A stretch of DNA of 64,000 nt from Emticicia sp051209875 (GTDB lineage Bacteria; Bacteroidota; Bacteroidia; Cytophagales; Spirosomataceae). The stretch is taken from positions 5,746,275-5,810,274 of the forward strand of contig NZ_JBNTQY010000001.1 of assembly GCF_051209875.1 (NCBI RefSeq). The letters run 5' to 3'. The position numbers and the translations under genes are program-made. Of the stretch, positions 1 to 9,661 are shown piece after piece. The notes beneath the pieces were generated by a model. That model was not told the DNA's origin, did no database searches, and worked only from the letters and a program-made list of their open reading frames with translations. Within the stretch, counting starts at the first letter, position 1. Each line of letters begins with the position of its first letter.

Positions 1-1
1 A

Positions 2-3000
2 CAAAGGCTGTCACATATTGATAATCAAATTGATACCTTGAGAGCAGGAATTGACGAAAATCCTGATATGCAAGTCGATGAAAAAGAGATTGCCTTTAAA
101 CAAATTGACGCTCTCAAACTTGAGAGAAATAAAGAATTAGAGGTTGTTTTATTAGAAATTCTTCCAAAAGCTTTTGCGATTGTTAAAGAAACCGCTCGTC
201 GTTTTTCTGAAAACTCATCTATCACCGTTACAGCCACTCACCTCGACCGTGAGTTAGCGATGAAAAAATCTCATATTACCATTGAGGGCGATAAAGCCAT
301 TTGGCAAAACCAATGGGTGGCCGCAGGAAACCTGATGACTTGGAACATGGTTCATTACGATGTTCAAATCATTGGTGGTGCTGCCTTGCACAAAGGCAAG
401 ATTTCTGAAATGGCTACGGGTGAAGGTAAAACCTTGGTGGCAACTTTCCCAGCCTTCTTAAATGCTTTGGCAGGAAAAGGCGTACATATTGTAACTGTTA
501 ATGATTATTTGGCTCGTCGTGACTCTGAGTGGATGGGGCCAATTTTTGAGTTTAATGGCATTACTTGTGAGTGTATTGATAAATACCCTGCCAATACCGC
601 TGCTCGCCGTGAGGCATATCGTGCAGGTATCAGCTATGGTACAAATAATGAGTTTGGTTTCGATTACCTTCGTGATAACATGGTGAATGACCCTGAAGAA
701 CTCGTGCAACGTGAACACCATTACGCAATGGTCGATGAGGTTGACTCAGTTTTGATTGATGATGCTCGTACTCCTTTGATTATTAGTGGACCAATGGCTC
801 GTACTGGCGATGAAGAATTGTTTTTATCATTAAAGCCACGTATTCAACGCATTGTTGAGGTACAAAAAACACTGACAAATGGTTATTTGAACGAAGCTAA
901 AAAATTAATCGCCGCAGGAAATAAAAAAGATGGTGGATTGGCTTTATTCCGTGCGTTCAGAGGTTTACCTAAAAATAAGCCTTTGATTAAATATCTTTCG
1001 GAGTTTGGAATGAAAGCGATTTTGCAAGAAACAGAGGCTATCTATTTGGCAGAAAATCAAAAATTAATGCCAGAAGCCGATGCACCGCTTTATTTTACGA
1101 TTGATGAAAAAAATAACTCAATTGAACTTACTGATAAAGGTATTGACTTCTTGACAGGTGAAAGTGAAGACCATAGTTTCTTTGTTATGCCTGATTTAGG
1201 TGTTGATTTAGCAGCAATTGCCAAATCAACAGCATTGAATGAGCAGGAGAAAATTGTCAAGAAAGATGAATTGATTCGTGATTATTCAACTAAAGCCGAA
1301 CGAATTCACGCAGTAAACCAACTTTTGAAGGCTTATACTTTGTTTGAAAAAGACGTTGAATACGTTGTAATGGACAACAAAGTATTGATTGTAGATGAGC
1401 AAACTGGTCGTATCATGGACGGCCGTCGTTGGTCAGATGGTTTACACCAAGCTGTTGAAGCAAAAGAGAACGTTAAAGTAGAAGATTCGACACAAACGTA
1501 TGCTACTATTACACTTCAAAACTATTTCCGTATGTACCATAAATTAGCTGGTATGACGGGTACTGCTGAAACTGAAGCTGGTGAGTTCTGGAAAATCTAT
1601 AAGTTAGACGTTGTGACGATTCCAACAAATAGAAACATTATTAGAAATGACCAAGAAGATAAGGTTTATAAGACTGTTCGTGAAAAATATAATGCTGTTG
1701 TTGACGAAATCACAGAATTGGTAAGTATTGGTCGCCCAGTGTTGGTTGGTACAACTTCGGTTGAAAATTCAGAAATTTTGAGTAGAATGCTTACGCTTCG
1801 CAAAGTTCAACATCAAGTTTTGAATGCGAAACAACATGCTCGTGAGGCAGACATCGTTGCTGAAGCAGGAAAATCAGGTACTGTAACAATTGCAACCAAC
1901 ATGGCTGGTCGTGGAACTGACATTAAACTAACAGAAGAAAGTAAATCTGCTGGTGGTTTAGCAATTATTGGTACTGAACGTCACGATTCTCGTCGTGTTG
2001 ACCGTCAGTTGCGTGGTCGTGCTGGTCGTCAAGGAGACCCTGGTACTTCGCAATTCTTTGTTTCACTTGAAGACCAATTGATGCGTTTGTTTGGTTCTGA
2101 CCGTATTGCTTCTGTCATGGACAAAATGGGCATGGAAGAAGGCGAGGTGATTCAACACTCAATGATTACGAACTCTATCGAAAGAGCTCAAAAGAAAGTG
2201 GAAGAGAATAACTTTGGTACTCGTAAACGTTTGATTGAATATGATGATGTAATGAATATCCAACGTGATACCATTTACAAACGTCGTAAAAATGCTCTTT
2301 TTGGAGACCGTTTATCGCTTGATATTGCCAATATCATGTACGATACTTGTAGTGATATTGTGATGAATGCCGAAGGTAATTATGATGAGTTTGAGTTGCG
2401 TTGTTTGCAAAAATTAGCGATTCAACCCGAAATTACTCGTGGCGAATTCTCAAAAGGAAATCCAAAACTAATAGATAGGCTTTATCAACAAGCAGAACGA
2501 GCATATAAGGCCAAAAATGACGAGATTCGTAAGAATATGGTGCCTGTTTTGGCAAATGTACTGAAAGACCGTCGTGCTTTGGTTGATGAGCCTTTTATTG
2601 CAATTATTGGTGATGGTAATCAAAATATTGGCTTGTACTGCAATTTGAAAGCTGCTGTTGAAAGTGATGGCCGTGAGTTGATAAAAGAAATTGAGAAGCA
2701 TATTTCGTTGAGCGTAATTGACCAAGAATGGAAAGAACATCTTCGTGATATGGATGACTTAAAACAATCGGTACAAAATGCTTCTTACGAACAAAAAGAC
2801 CCATTGTTAATTTATAAATTTGAAGCCGTTGAGTTATTCAAGAACTTCTTGAACAAAGTAAATGCTGATACCGTTGGCTTCTTGATGAAAGCAGGCGTAG
2901 TAGAGATGCGTTTCCAACAATTAGCTCCACCAAAAACAGAAACGCCAAAATTACAAACTAATAAAGCGGCCGAGGAAGGTGGAAGCACAGAGTCGTCTGC

Positions 3001-3151
3001 GGCAAGATTAAATCCTTTACGTAATGTAAAAATTGCTGACCGCAACCAACGTGTAAGCGTACAATACAAAGACGGAACCGTGAAACGTGACGTAAAATAC
3101 AAACACGTAGAAGATGATGTCATTGCAGGAAAAGCCGTTTTGGTTGAGTAA
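2..3151 (+). CDS. secA: Preprotein translocase ATPase SecA (5' end outside window)
   Basis: SecA is the cytosolic ATPase that drives unfolded preproteins through SecYEG. The frame is open from base 2, so the gene begins upstream; 1049 codons are visible, and the first 60 or so residues are probably missing. The Walker A motif ATGEGKT is at 413-433 and the DEVD box at 734-745. The helicase-like second half carries GTERHDSRRVDRQLRGRAGR. There is a long preprotein-crosslinking/variable insert after the DEVD box, as in other Bacteroidota SecA. The C-terminus ends in a basic, beta-like stretch (VQYKDGTVKRDVKYK) and has no CxCxSGKKYKxCH zinc motif. The gene ends in a strong terminator shared with the next, convergent gene. 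Identity is very secure. Confidence 0.97.
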   Translation, partial: QRLSHIDNQIDTLRAGIDENPDMQVDEKEIAFKQIDALKLERNKELEVVLLEILPKAFAIVKETARRFSENSSITVTATHLDRELAMKKSHITIEGDKAIWQNQWVAAGNLMTWNMVHYDVQIIGGAALHKGKISEMATGEGKTLVATFPAFLNALAGKGVHIVTVNDYLARRDSEWMGPIFEFNGITCECIDKYPANTAARREAYRAGISYGTNNEFGFDYLRDNMVNDPEELVQREHHYAMVDEVDSVLIDDARTPLIISGPMARTGDEELFLSLKPRIQRIVEVQKTLTNGYLNEAKKLIAAGNKKDGGLALFRAFRGLPKNKPLIKYLSEFGMKAILQETEAIYLAENQKLMPEADAPLYFTIDEKNNSIELTDKGIDFLTGESEDHSFFVMPDLGVDLAAIAKSTALNEQEKIVKKDELIRDYSTKAERIHAVNQLLKAYTLFEKDVEYVVMDNKVLIVDEQTGRIMDGRRWSDGLHQAVEAKENVKVEDSTQTYATITLQNYFRMYHKLAGMTGTAETEAGEFWKIYKLDVVTIPTNRNIIRNDQEDKVYKTVREKYNAVVDEITELVSIGRPVLVGTTSVENSEILSRMLTLRKVQHQVLNAKQHAREADIVAEAGKSGTVTIATNMAGRGTDIKLTEESKSAGGLAIIGTERHDSRRVDRQLRGRAGRQGDPGTSQFFVSLEDQLMRLFGSDRIASVMDKMGMEEGEVIQHSMITNSIERAQKKVEENNFGTRKRLIEYDDVMNIQRDTIYKRRKNALFGDRLSLDIANIMYDTCSDIVMNAEGNYDEFELRCLQKLAIQPEITRGEFSKGNPKLIDRLYQQAERAYKAKNDEIRKNMVPVLANVLKDRRALVDEPFIAIIGDGNQNIGLYCNLKAAVESDGRELIKEIEKHISLSVIDQEWKEHLRDMDDLKQSVQNASYEQKDPLLIYKFEAVELFKNFLNKVNADTVGFLMKAGVVEMRFQQLAPPKTETPKLQTNKAAEEGGSTESSAARLNPLRNVKIADRNQRVSVQYKDGTVKRDVKYKHVEDDVIAGKAVLVE

Positions 3152-3165
3152 ATCTCAATTATTTG

Positions 3166-3214
3166 ATAGACAACAAAAAATCCTCGTCAATGGCGAGGAT
3201 TTTTTGTTGTCTAT
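3166..3214. terminator. Bidirectional terminator between secA and the heme-binding dehydrogenase
   Basis: Perfect 21-bp inverted repeat (arms 3166-3186 and 3194-3214, 7-nt loop) with an A-run on the left arm and a T-run on the right arm. It serves two convergent genes; the right arm touches the stop codon of the minus-strand gene. Confidence 0.9.
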
Positions 3215-6081
3215 TATTGGAAACTCAATAAATAACTACTCAAATCTGAAAGCTCTTGTTCTTTTAGTCCCATAGAAGTTGGGTCGGGCATTAGTGATTT
3301 CTCCATTTTTTCTTTTTTCAGAATATCGGCTACTTTTACCACGTGTTTTTCGCCTGCAGCATCTTTTATTATGAGATTTTTTCCATTATCACCAATCAGA
3401 AACCCCATGTAATATTTCCCTTGTTTGGTTTTGATGGTATATGTTTCAAAACCAAAAACCATGTTTGCCGAAGGGTTGATGATAGCATCTAAGAGGCTTA
3501 ATTTATCAAATTTTTTATGAATATTGGTCAAATCTGGACCTATTTCATTACCGTTTTCGCCATGTTTATGGCAAGTAGCACAGTATGTAGTGAAAGTTAT
3601 TTCCCCTTTTTTTACATTTCCTTCCATGCGATTAATAAAGTCTAATTTTAAAGGAGTGCCACTTCTTGGAAAAAACTGACTTGCCAAAATTCGCACTTTT
3701 TGCTCAGGATTATTTAAAATAATCTCGCTTATTTCTTTTGCAATTTTATCGTTAATTTGGTAACCAGCTTTCAAATCAACCAAAATATTACCCCCATCTG
3801 GGTCTTTTGCCATTTCTTTGGCAATTGTTATTTTTTCTTGTTCAGGCGTGTTTTTATTGATTAGCTTTTCTTTCAAACTCAACATTTTTTTCATGCCCGA
3901 TGAAACGATTTCTGTCGAAATACTTTCCCAATTCATCAAATCTGCCCATTCGTTGGTTTTTCTGAAGTTTAGCCACCAAACTGCTTGCGTAGAAACATCT
4001 TTCTTTGGCGATTTAGATAATTCTATCATCGTTAAAACAGCTTTTTTATCTTTGATAAAAGCCAATGCCGTCAGCGATTTTGAACGACTTTTTTCACTTG
4101 ATGAATGAATAACATTTGCCTTTAAATCTTCAATCGCTGTGCTTGGGTGCAAACGCCAAGCAATATTTGCTAAACGCTCATCATTGGCGTTTTTGAAGAT
4201 TGTTTTTGCCAATTCATATACTTGCTCTTCTTTGCGATCGGCGGCCGTTCCAATTGCTTCTAAATACCAATCATCATTGCCATCGTATTTTTGTAATATT
4301 TTCGTTATCGTTTTTTCAGCATTCTCGAAAGGAATATCTCGCAATGCAATCGCTACTTCTCGACGAATAGCAGAATTTTGATCAGATGCCATTTTTTCAC
4401 ACAAAAAAACAACACTATTTTGCCCTCGTAAAGCTCTAAAAGCTACCAAACGTATATCTTCATCATTCGAATGTAGTAGATTTTCAACAAATGATTTTCC
4501 TTCATCGCCAAGTTGAGCTAAAAGCCAAATAGCTCTTGCTCTATGAAATGGGTTTTCTGACGAAAGTAATACTTTCAAGACAGGAATAGACTTTTGCCCG
4601 CCCAAAAATAAAGCCTCAAAGCCTAAATAACGCACATTTTGTGCAGGATTCTTTAAGGCTTCTATTTGTCCTTCTATGCTTGAAACATCAATTTTAGGCG
4701 TTACTAATTTTTTCCCTTTAGGTGTAAGTCTATATATTCTTCCATAACCTTTTTTGTCGTGCATGGCGTGTCCACCAACAATTGGATCGTACCAATCGGC
4801 TATGAAGATAGAGCCGTCGGTACTTGCACAGACATCCGATGGACGAAACCATTTTCGAGTATCTTTTCCTATTTCGTACCATTCATATTTCTCACTTGAT
4901 TTTAAACCTTGTGAACTCACCAAATCATTGCGATTGAGCTCAAACCCTGCTCCTTTTTTTGTAGGAAAATAATTAAAGATTACATTCCTACCTGCCTCCG
5001 CACTAAGTAACATTCCTCGGTATTTTTCACCAAACGCATCGCCTTCATAAACATGGAAACCTGTGGGCGAACCCGCACCCGTATTATCACAAGCAGGCAT
5101 AACACCAGGATCTTCTTGATGCCAAGAGGCTGTAAATATATCTTGATTAGGACGACGGTCGGCTTGCCAAGTTCGAGTACCGTCTGATGAAAAATAGCCT
5201 GCGTTTCCATTTTCCATCAAAAAACTTGTACGACAAGCTATCACTTGGTCATCATTATCATTTTGCCACATATTTCCGTAGGAATCCATCGCTACTTCGT
5301 AAGAATTTCGGAAATTATGCCCCAAAACTTTCAAACCTTTACCATCTTTTCCTATTTTTAAAGCCATCCCTCCTACCCACACACGTCCATCATCAGAAAA
5401 TTGATTACCGTGATTTTCTTTGTTGTAAGGTGTTCCGCCAGTGTAAATACTTCCCGAACGAAGAGTAAAACCAGCTTTATCTCTTACATGATGAGGACCC
5501 GCATTTCCAACATTGAAGAAAAATTGTCCGTCAGGAGTCATCACACCTGAATGCAGCGAATGGTCGTGGTCTTTTCCGCCAAAACCAGTCAGAAAAATTT
5601 CTTTCTTATCTGCTTTATCATCACCATTTTCGTCAGTAAAAACATATAAATTGGGAGCTGCCGAAACATAGACTTTATTACCCACCACAGCGATGCCAAG
5701 CGGTGAAATCATTTCTTTGTCTTCTGCAAAAACCGTTGATTTGTCTGCTTTGCCATCTTGGTCAGTATCTTCTAAAATCATTACTCGCTCACCTTTTTCA
5801 TGGTTTAGACGAGTTTCGGGTTTATTATTAAAATCTCGATAATTAACTGCTTCTGTCACCCACACTCTTCCACGTGCATCGACATCAATATTGGTTGGAT
5901 TATAAAACATTGGAGATTCTGCCCATAATGAAATTTCCATATCATCGGGGCAATACAATTTATTAGAGTCTGCTTCTGAGAAGAAACCATTATTTGTGGA
6001 AGCAACATTTAAGGGCTTTTGTAGAGCAGTAAGTACCATTGAGATAACAAAAGCCGCTCCAATTAGTAGATTTTTTTTCAT
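3214..6081 (-). CDS. PVC-type heme-binding dehydrogenase: beta-propeller, HEAT repeats, cytochrome c domain
   Basis: Exported protein of 955 residues. An N-terminal signal peptide (about residues 1-28) precedes a propeller-like region (about 40-440) typical of the 'putative membrane-bound dehydrogenase' family. Next comes a helical HEAT-type repeat region (about 450-800). The C-terminal cytochrome c domain has one heme-binding CATCH motif at residues 834-838 and a likely distal Met in the final 30 residues (SLMPDP). The family is common in Planctomycetes and Bacteroidota and is thought to oxidise sugars or alcohols in the periplasm; the substrate is unknown. A hairpin lies 20 nt upstream of the start codon, so it is probably its own transcription unit or is read through from the upstream TPR gene. 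Confidence 0.85.
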   Translation of the reverse strand: MKKNLLIGAAFVISMVLTALQKPLNVASTNNGFFSEADSNKLYCPDDMEISLWAESPMFYNPTNIDVDARGRVWVTEAVNYRDFNNKPETRLNHEKGERVMILEDTDQDGKADKSTVFAEDKEMISPLGIAVVGNKVYVSAAPNLYVFTDENGDDKADKKEIFLTGFGGKDHDHSLHSGVMTPDGQFFFNVGNAGPHHVRDKAGFTLRSGSIYTGGTPYNKENHGNQFSDDGRVWVGGMALKIGKDGKGLKVLGHNFRNSYEVAMDSYGNMWQNDNDDQVIACRTSFLMENGNAGYFSSDGTRTWQADRRPNQDIFTASWHQEDPGVMPACDNTGAGSPTGFHVYEGDAFGEKYRGMLLSAEAGRNVIFNYFPTKKGAGFELNRNDLVSSQGLKSSEKYEWYEIGKDTRKWFRPSDVCASTDGSIFIADWYDPIVGGHAMHDKKGYGRIYRLTPKGKKLVTPKIDVSSIEGQIEALKNPAQNVRYLGFEALFLGGQKSIPVLKVLLSSENPFHRARAIWLLAQLGDEGKSFVENLLHSNDEDIRLVAFRALRGQNSVVFLCEKMASDQNSAIRREVAIALRDIPFENAEKTITKILQKYDGNDDWYLEAIGTAADRKEEQVYELAKTIFKNANDERLANIAWRLHPSTAIEDLKANVIHSSSEKSRSKSLTALAFIKDKKAVLTMIELSKSPKKDVSTQAVWWLNFRKTNEWADLMNWESISTEIVSSGMKKMLSLKEKLINKNTPEQEKITIAKEMAKDPDGGNILVDLKAGYQINDKIAKEISEIILNNPEQKVRILASQFFPRSGTPLKLDFINRMEGNVKKGEITFTTYCATCHKHGENGNEIGPDLTNIHKKFDKLSLLDAIINPSANMVFGFETYTIKTKQGKYYMGFLIGDNGKNLIIKDAAGEKHVVKVADILKKEKMEKSLMPDPTSMGLKEQELSDLSSYLLSFQ

Positions 6082-6100
6082 AAAACCTGATTATAAAAGT

Positions 6101-6134
6101 AAACCCACCTTGTCCAGAAGAACAAAGTGGGTTT
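6101..6134 (-). terminator. Hairpin terminator or attenuator after the TonB-C/TPR gene
   Basis: AAACCCAC (6101-6108) pairs with GTGGGTTT (6127-6134). On the minus strand the stem is followed by a loose T-rich stretch. It lies between two minus-strand genes, so it probably ends or attenuates transcription from the upstream gene. Confidence 0.6.
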
Positions 6135-6158
6135 CATTAAGATTTGTGTTACGATGTT

Positions 6159-7205
6159 TCATTTATTTTGTTGAGGTTCTTTCTTCGAATCGCAAAACTT
6201 CTTCCAAAGTTTTGTGCCTTTGGCTTGTTCTAAATGTTTTAGTTGAAGTAAATCCACACACATTTTTTGCGTATCCTTCGTGAGAGCATAGACTGCCGCA
6301 CGAGCGTAGTAAGCATCTATATTTCGTGGGTCCAAATCAAGGCTTTTGGTAAGATTTTTTATTGCCGCTGCATATCTTTTCTGCTCTACATTCATATTTC
6401 CCTGCAATAAATAATAATTCGACTCATTAGCATCTATTGTATCTTTAGATGCTTCTGTTTTTCTTTTAGCAGCATTTTTTTCAGACCAACCCATGTCAAA
6501 ACCCATTTTTATTTCTGCATTTACTGGTTTTCCTTCCCATATTGCTGGAAGCCATTTTCCGTTGCTTGTTTTGATGGCTTCTATGAGTTTGTTATTATAT
6601 TTCTCATCTGTACTATTCAAAATCTCAATACCTTTTATTTCGCCCAACTTGGTTATAATAAATCGGGCATAAAAATCTCCCACTTTATAGGCAGGAAAAT
6701 AAAAGTTATCAGAAATAAATTGAGCAGCAGATTTTTCATTATCTATAAAAAACGGTTCAAGATAGTTTCTCTTTGAAATAAAAATAGTATCCTGACCTTT
6801 TGTTCGATATTTTTCTGGAAAATAACCTAAATTATGAATGCGTGCTGGTATCAAAGAGATTTTAACCTTTGATGGTGGTGCGAGAGGGTCCTTGGTTATT
6901 TCTTGAACAACTAATTTTACATCATTTATTTCTAAAATTTGAATAAATGTCGACCTGCCAACCTGAATGGTATCACCTATTATTTGGTAAGAACTTTTCC
7001 CCGATTTGCCATCAATAGTGATTAGAAAATCGCCATTTTCTGAAAAAACATAACGCAGTTGCATATTTTTCACTTCCTCCAATAAAATGGGACTACCATC
7101 TTTTAGGCGAATTTCGTCTTTAACCCACTCTCCTATTAGTTTTTCTTTGAGTGTTTGAGCGTAAATTTGTGTTGTGAGTAATAAAAGAAGAAGAGTCTTG
7201 CCCAT
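6159..7205 (-). CDS. Exported protein with TonB C-terminal-like domain and TPR repeats
   Basis: Protein of 348 residues with a signal peptide ending near TQIYA|Q. The first part (about 20-115) looks like a lipocalin-type 'GEW...' beta domain. The middle (about 150-235) resembles the TonB C-terminal fold: a FIITKLGEIKGIEILNS strand pair followed by W-PA-EGKPV. The last 100 residues hold about two TPR units (RYAAAIKNLTKSLDLDPRNI). No transmembrane anchor besides the signal peptide is visible, so a classical TonB role is unlikely. It may be a periplasmic scaffold. Function unknown; the domain calls are by eye. Confidence 0.6.
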   Translation of the reverse strand: MGKTLLLLLLTTQIYAQTLKEKLIGEWVKDEIRLKDGSPILLEEVKNMQLRYVFSENGDFLITIDGKSGKSSYQIIGDTIQVGRSTFIQILEINDVKLVVQEITKDPLAPPSKVKISLIPARIHNLGYFPEKYRTKGQDTIFISKRNYLEPFFIDNEKSAAQFISDNFYFPAYKVGDFYARFIITKLGEIKGIEILNSTDEKYNNKLIEAIKTSNGKWLPAIWEGKPVNAEIKMGFDMGWSEKNAAKRKTEASKDTIDANESNYYLLQGNMNVEQKRYAAAIKNLTKSLDLDPRNIDAYYARAAVYALTKDTQKMCVDLLQLKHLEQAKGTKLWKKFCDSKKEPQQNK

Positions 7206-7255
7206 TTTTTGCGAATATATTATGTTGGGCGAAATATAGCAAAAAATGCAAAAAC

Positions 7256-7289
7256 AAAAAAGTCTATCTTCAGAAGAAGACAGACTTTA
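7256..7289 (-). terminator. Terminator of tRNA-His
   Basis: Long stem with arms AAAGTCT/AGACTTT extended inward by GUCUUC/GAAGAU pairing. On the minus strand it is followed by a T-run. It sits directly after the tRNA 3' end. Confidence 0.75.
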
Positions 7290-7296
7290 TGAATTT

Positions 7297-7374
7297 TGGG
7301 GAGGTAGATGGGGCTCGAACCCACGACCCTCGGTACCACAAACCGATGCTCTAACCGACTGAGCTACAACCTCC
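7297..7374 (-). tRNA. tRNA-His (GTG)
   Basis: Full cloverleaf on the minus strand. The D stem is GCTC/GAGC, the anticodon stem TCGGT/ACCGA with loop TTGTGGT (anticodon GTG at 7337-7339), and the T arm GTGGG-TTCGAGC-CCCAT. A G at 7374 (position -1) faces the discriminator C73 at 7300, the histidine identity pair. The acceptor stem has a T6-T67 mismatch. The bases after C73 read CCA (7297-7299), so the CCA end may be encoded. Confidence 0.93.
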
Positions 7375-7391
7375 ATTTCCGATTTGGAATG

Positions 7392-7422
7392 CAAATGTAG
7401 CTGTTTTTCTTTGACATTCAAA
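7392..7422 (-). promoter_or_regulatory. Bacteroidota-type promoter of tRNA-His
   Basis: On the minus strand, TTTG (7419-7422) is followed after 19 nt by TACATTTG (7392-7399). This is an exact match to the Bacteroidota primary sigma consensus TTTG/TAnnTTTG, with the start point a few bases before the tRNA. Confidence 0.75.
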
Positions 7423-7463
7423 AAAAAATTGCTCAAATTTACCAAATCCACTAAATATCTGAC

Positions 7464-9569
7464 ATGAACGAGCGTAGAACATCTTTTTTTGACACCAAAA
7501 TTGAATTTTTGAAGGGTGTTGGGCCTTCAAAGGCTGAGATTCTCAATAAAGAATTGGGTATCTTTACTTTTGGTGACTTAATAGAATATTATCCTTTTCG
7601 CCACGAAGACCGCACACAATTTCATCTTATTAGCGAACTACACGAAGGTTTGAATGGTGCCCAAATCAAAGGTCGGCTACGATCATGGGAAAAAATTGGT
7701 GAGGGAGCAAAAGCTCGATTAGTTGGTCAATTTACCGACGGCACTGGCATCATGGAATTAACTTGGTTTCAAGGAATTCCTTGGATGGAGAAAAACCTTC
7801 GACTGCAAGGTGATTATGTCATTTATGGTAAGCCAAGCTTGTTTGGCAGTAAATGGCAAATCATGCACCCTGAAATGGATATCCTTACTCCTGAAAATGA
7901 GCGTGGGGGATATTTTCAACCTGTTTATTCTCTCACCGATAAACTTCGCAAAAAATATATTGATAGCAAGCAAATTAGTCGTTGGATGCGAACTTTGCTT
8001 GAATCGGCAGTGGTAAATATCCACGAAACATTGCCCCCTCCTTTGGTTCAAAAGTTTCGCCTAATCTCTAAGCAAGAAGCCATTTATCATATTCATTTAC
8101 CAATCAATCAAGAAGCACTTAGGCAAGCTAACCGAAGATTAAAATTTGAAGAATTATTTTATAATCAATTTCGTCTAATCAAACAAAAGTTGATTAGAAA
8201 GCAAGATTATGCAGGACAAGTTTTTGATAAAACACAATTATTGACAGAGTTTTATCAAAAACACTTACCTTTTGATTTGACCAATGCCCAAAAAAAAGTA
8301 ATTCGTGAGATTTTTCAAGATATGCGTTCTGGTAAGCAAATGAATCGCTTATTGCAAGGTGATGTGGGTAGTGGTAAAACAATTGTGGCTTTTATCACGA
8401 TGCTTTTGGCAATGGATAATGATGCCCAAGCTTGTTTAATGGCTCCAACTGAGATTCTATCTGACCAACATTACACTGGACTTAAAAAGTTTGCAGATTT
8501 GATTGGTATCAAAATTGTCGAATTAACAGGTTCGGTTGGTAAAAAACAACGCAGAATCATTGATGCGGGCTTGCTTGATGGGAGTATCAATATTATTGTT
8601 GGTACGCACGCTTTGATTGAAGACCATGTACAATTTAAGAACTTAGGTTTATGTGTTATTGATGAACAACACCGTTTTGGCGTTGCTCAACGAGCAAAAT
8701 TATGGGAGAAAAACCAAAATTTCAGGCCACACATTTTAGTCATGACTGCCACGCCGATTCCTCGAACTTTGGCGATGACTCTTTATGGAGATTTAGATAT
8801 TTCTATCATTGATGAACTTCCAGCAGGTAGAAAACCTATTAAAACACTACACAAGTATGACGCTGACCGCCTCAGAGTTTTTGAGTTTTTGAGAAGTGAA
8901 ATACAAAAAGGGCGACAAGTTTATATTGTTTATCCTTTGATTGAAGAATCCGAAACTTTGTCTTTTAAAAACTTGATGGATGGTTATGAAAGTATTTCGA
9001 GGGCATTTCCTGAATATGCTTTGAGTATTGTGCATGGAAAAATGGGTTGGAAAGAAAAAGACTACGAAATGCAACGTTTCAAAAATAAAGAAACGCAGAT
9101 TTTGGTTGCCACGACTGTTATTGAGGTAGGCGTTGATGTGCCAAATGCCTCAGTGATGTTGATAGAAAGTGCCAATCGCTTTGGGCTTTCGCAATTACAC
9201 CAATTGCGTGGACGTGTGGGGCGTGGAGCAGAGCAATCATATTGCATATTAATGACTGATCATAAATTAGGCAAGGATACTCGCCTTAGAATTGATACAA
9301 TGGTGAGAACAAACAACGGTTTTGAGATTTCTGAAGTTGATTTATCGCTTCGTGGGCCAGGAGATATGGCAGGAACGCAACAAAGCGGAATGCTTGACCT
9401 AAAAGTGGCTGATCTGGCAAAAGATGGTGAGATTTTGAAATATGCTCGTGAAGCTGTAATGGAGATTTTGGACAATGACCCTGAGTTAGAATCAGCTGAT
9501 AATCAACCGATTAGACAGCATATTAATACTTTGAGAAGTAATGAAACGAATTGGAGTAGGATTAGTTGA
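7464..9569 (+). CDS. recG: ATP-dependent DNA helicase RecG
   Basis: RecG remodels stalled replication forks and branched DNA. The 701-residue length is normal. An N-terminal wedge/OB domain (GAQIKGRLRSWEKIG near residue 70) is followed by the superfamily 2 helicase core. Walker A GDVGSGKT is at residues 299-306 and the DEQH box at 400-403. The TATPIPRTLAMTLYGDLD and QLRGRVGRG motifs follow. The last 22 codons and about 30 bp of downstream DNA occur again 881 bp further on, beyond the MNT-HEPN pair. The present stop codon TGA and the residues Thr and Ser in the tail differ from the second copy (TAA, Ser, Arg). Confidence 0.97.
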   Translation: MNERRTSFFDTKIEFLKGVGPSKAEILNKELGIFTFGDLIEYYPFRHEDRTQFHLISELHEGLNGAQIKGRLRSWEKIGEGAKARLVGQFTDGTGIMELTWFQGIPWMEKNLRLQGDYVIYGKPSLFGSKWQIMHPEMDILTPENERGGYFQPVYSLTDKLRKKYIDSKQISRWMRTLLESAVVNIHETLPPPLVQKFRLISKQEAIYHIHLPINQEALRQANRRLKFEELFYNQFRLIKQKLIRKQDYAGQVFDKTQLLTEFYQKHLPFDLTNAQKKVIREIFQDMRSGKQMNRLLQGDVGSGKTIVAFITMLLAMDNDAQACLMAPTEILSDQHYTGLKKFADLIGIKIVELTGSVGKKQRRIIDAGLLDGSINIIVGTHALIEDHVQFKNLGLCVIDEQHRFGVAQRAKLWEKNQNFRPHILVMTATPIPRTLAMTLYGDLDISIIDELPAGRKPIKTLHKYDADRLRVFEFLRSEIQKGRQVYIVYPLIEESETLSFKNLMDGYESISRAFPEYALSIVHGKMGWKEKDYEMQRFKNKETQILVATTVIEVGVDVPNASVMLIESANRFGLSQLHQLRGRVGRGAEQSYCILMTDHKLGKDTRLRIDTMVRTNNGFEISEVDLSLRGPGDMAGTQQSGMLDLKVADLAKDGEILKYAREAVMEILDNDPELESADNQPIRQHINTLRSNETNWSRIS

Positions 9570-9598
9570 GTTTAATCGGTGGTTTCGGCTTCGTTCAA
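9500..9598 (+). repeat. Direct repeat copy A: recG 3' end plus flank
   Basis: 99 bp, 94 identical to copy B at 10381-10479 with no gaps. It covers the last codons of recG, its stop, and a GGTGGTTTCGGCTTCGTTCA-type hairpin sequence. Copy A is joined to the promoter of the MNT gene. Confidence 0.95.
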
Positions 9599-9636
9599 CC
9601 ACATATTCACAATTTTCTCTTTGAATATTTTATTTG

Positions 9637-9644
9637 TATTTTTG
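9637..9644 (+). promoter_or_regulatory. -7 element for the MNT-HEPN pair
   Basis: TATTTTTG matches TAnnTTTG. It lies 17 nt before the ATG at 9662, which supports that start over earlier in-frame codons. A TTTG at 9620-9623 is nearer than the usual 19-nt spacing. Confidence 0.45.
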
Positions 9645-9661
9645 TAAAAACATTCTGCACT

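Noticed and set aside
9566..9661. Longer start for the MNT gene overlapping the recG stop
   Set aside because: The extra 32 residues run through the repeat and the -7 promoter element and do not resemble MNT proteins.
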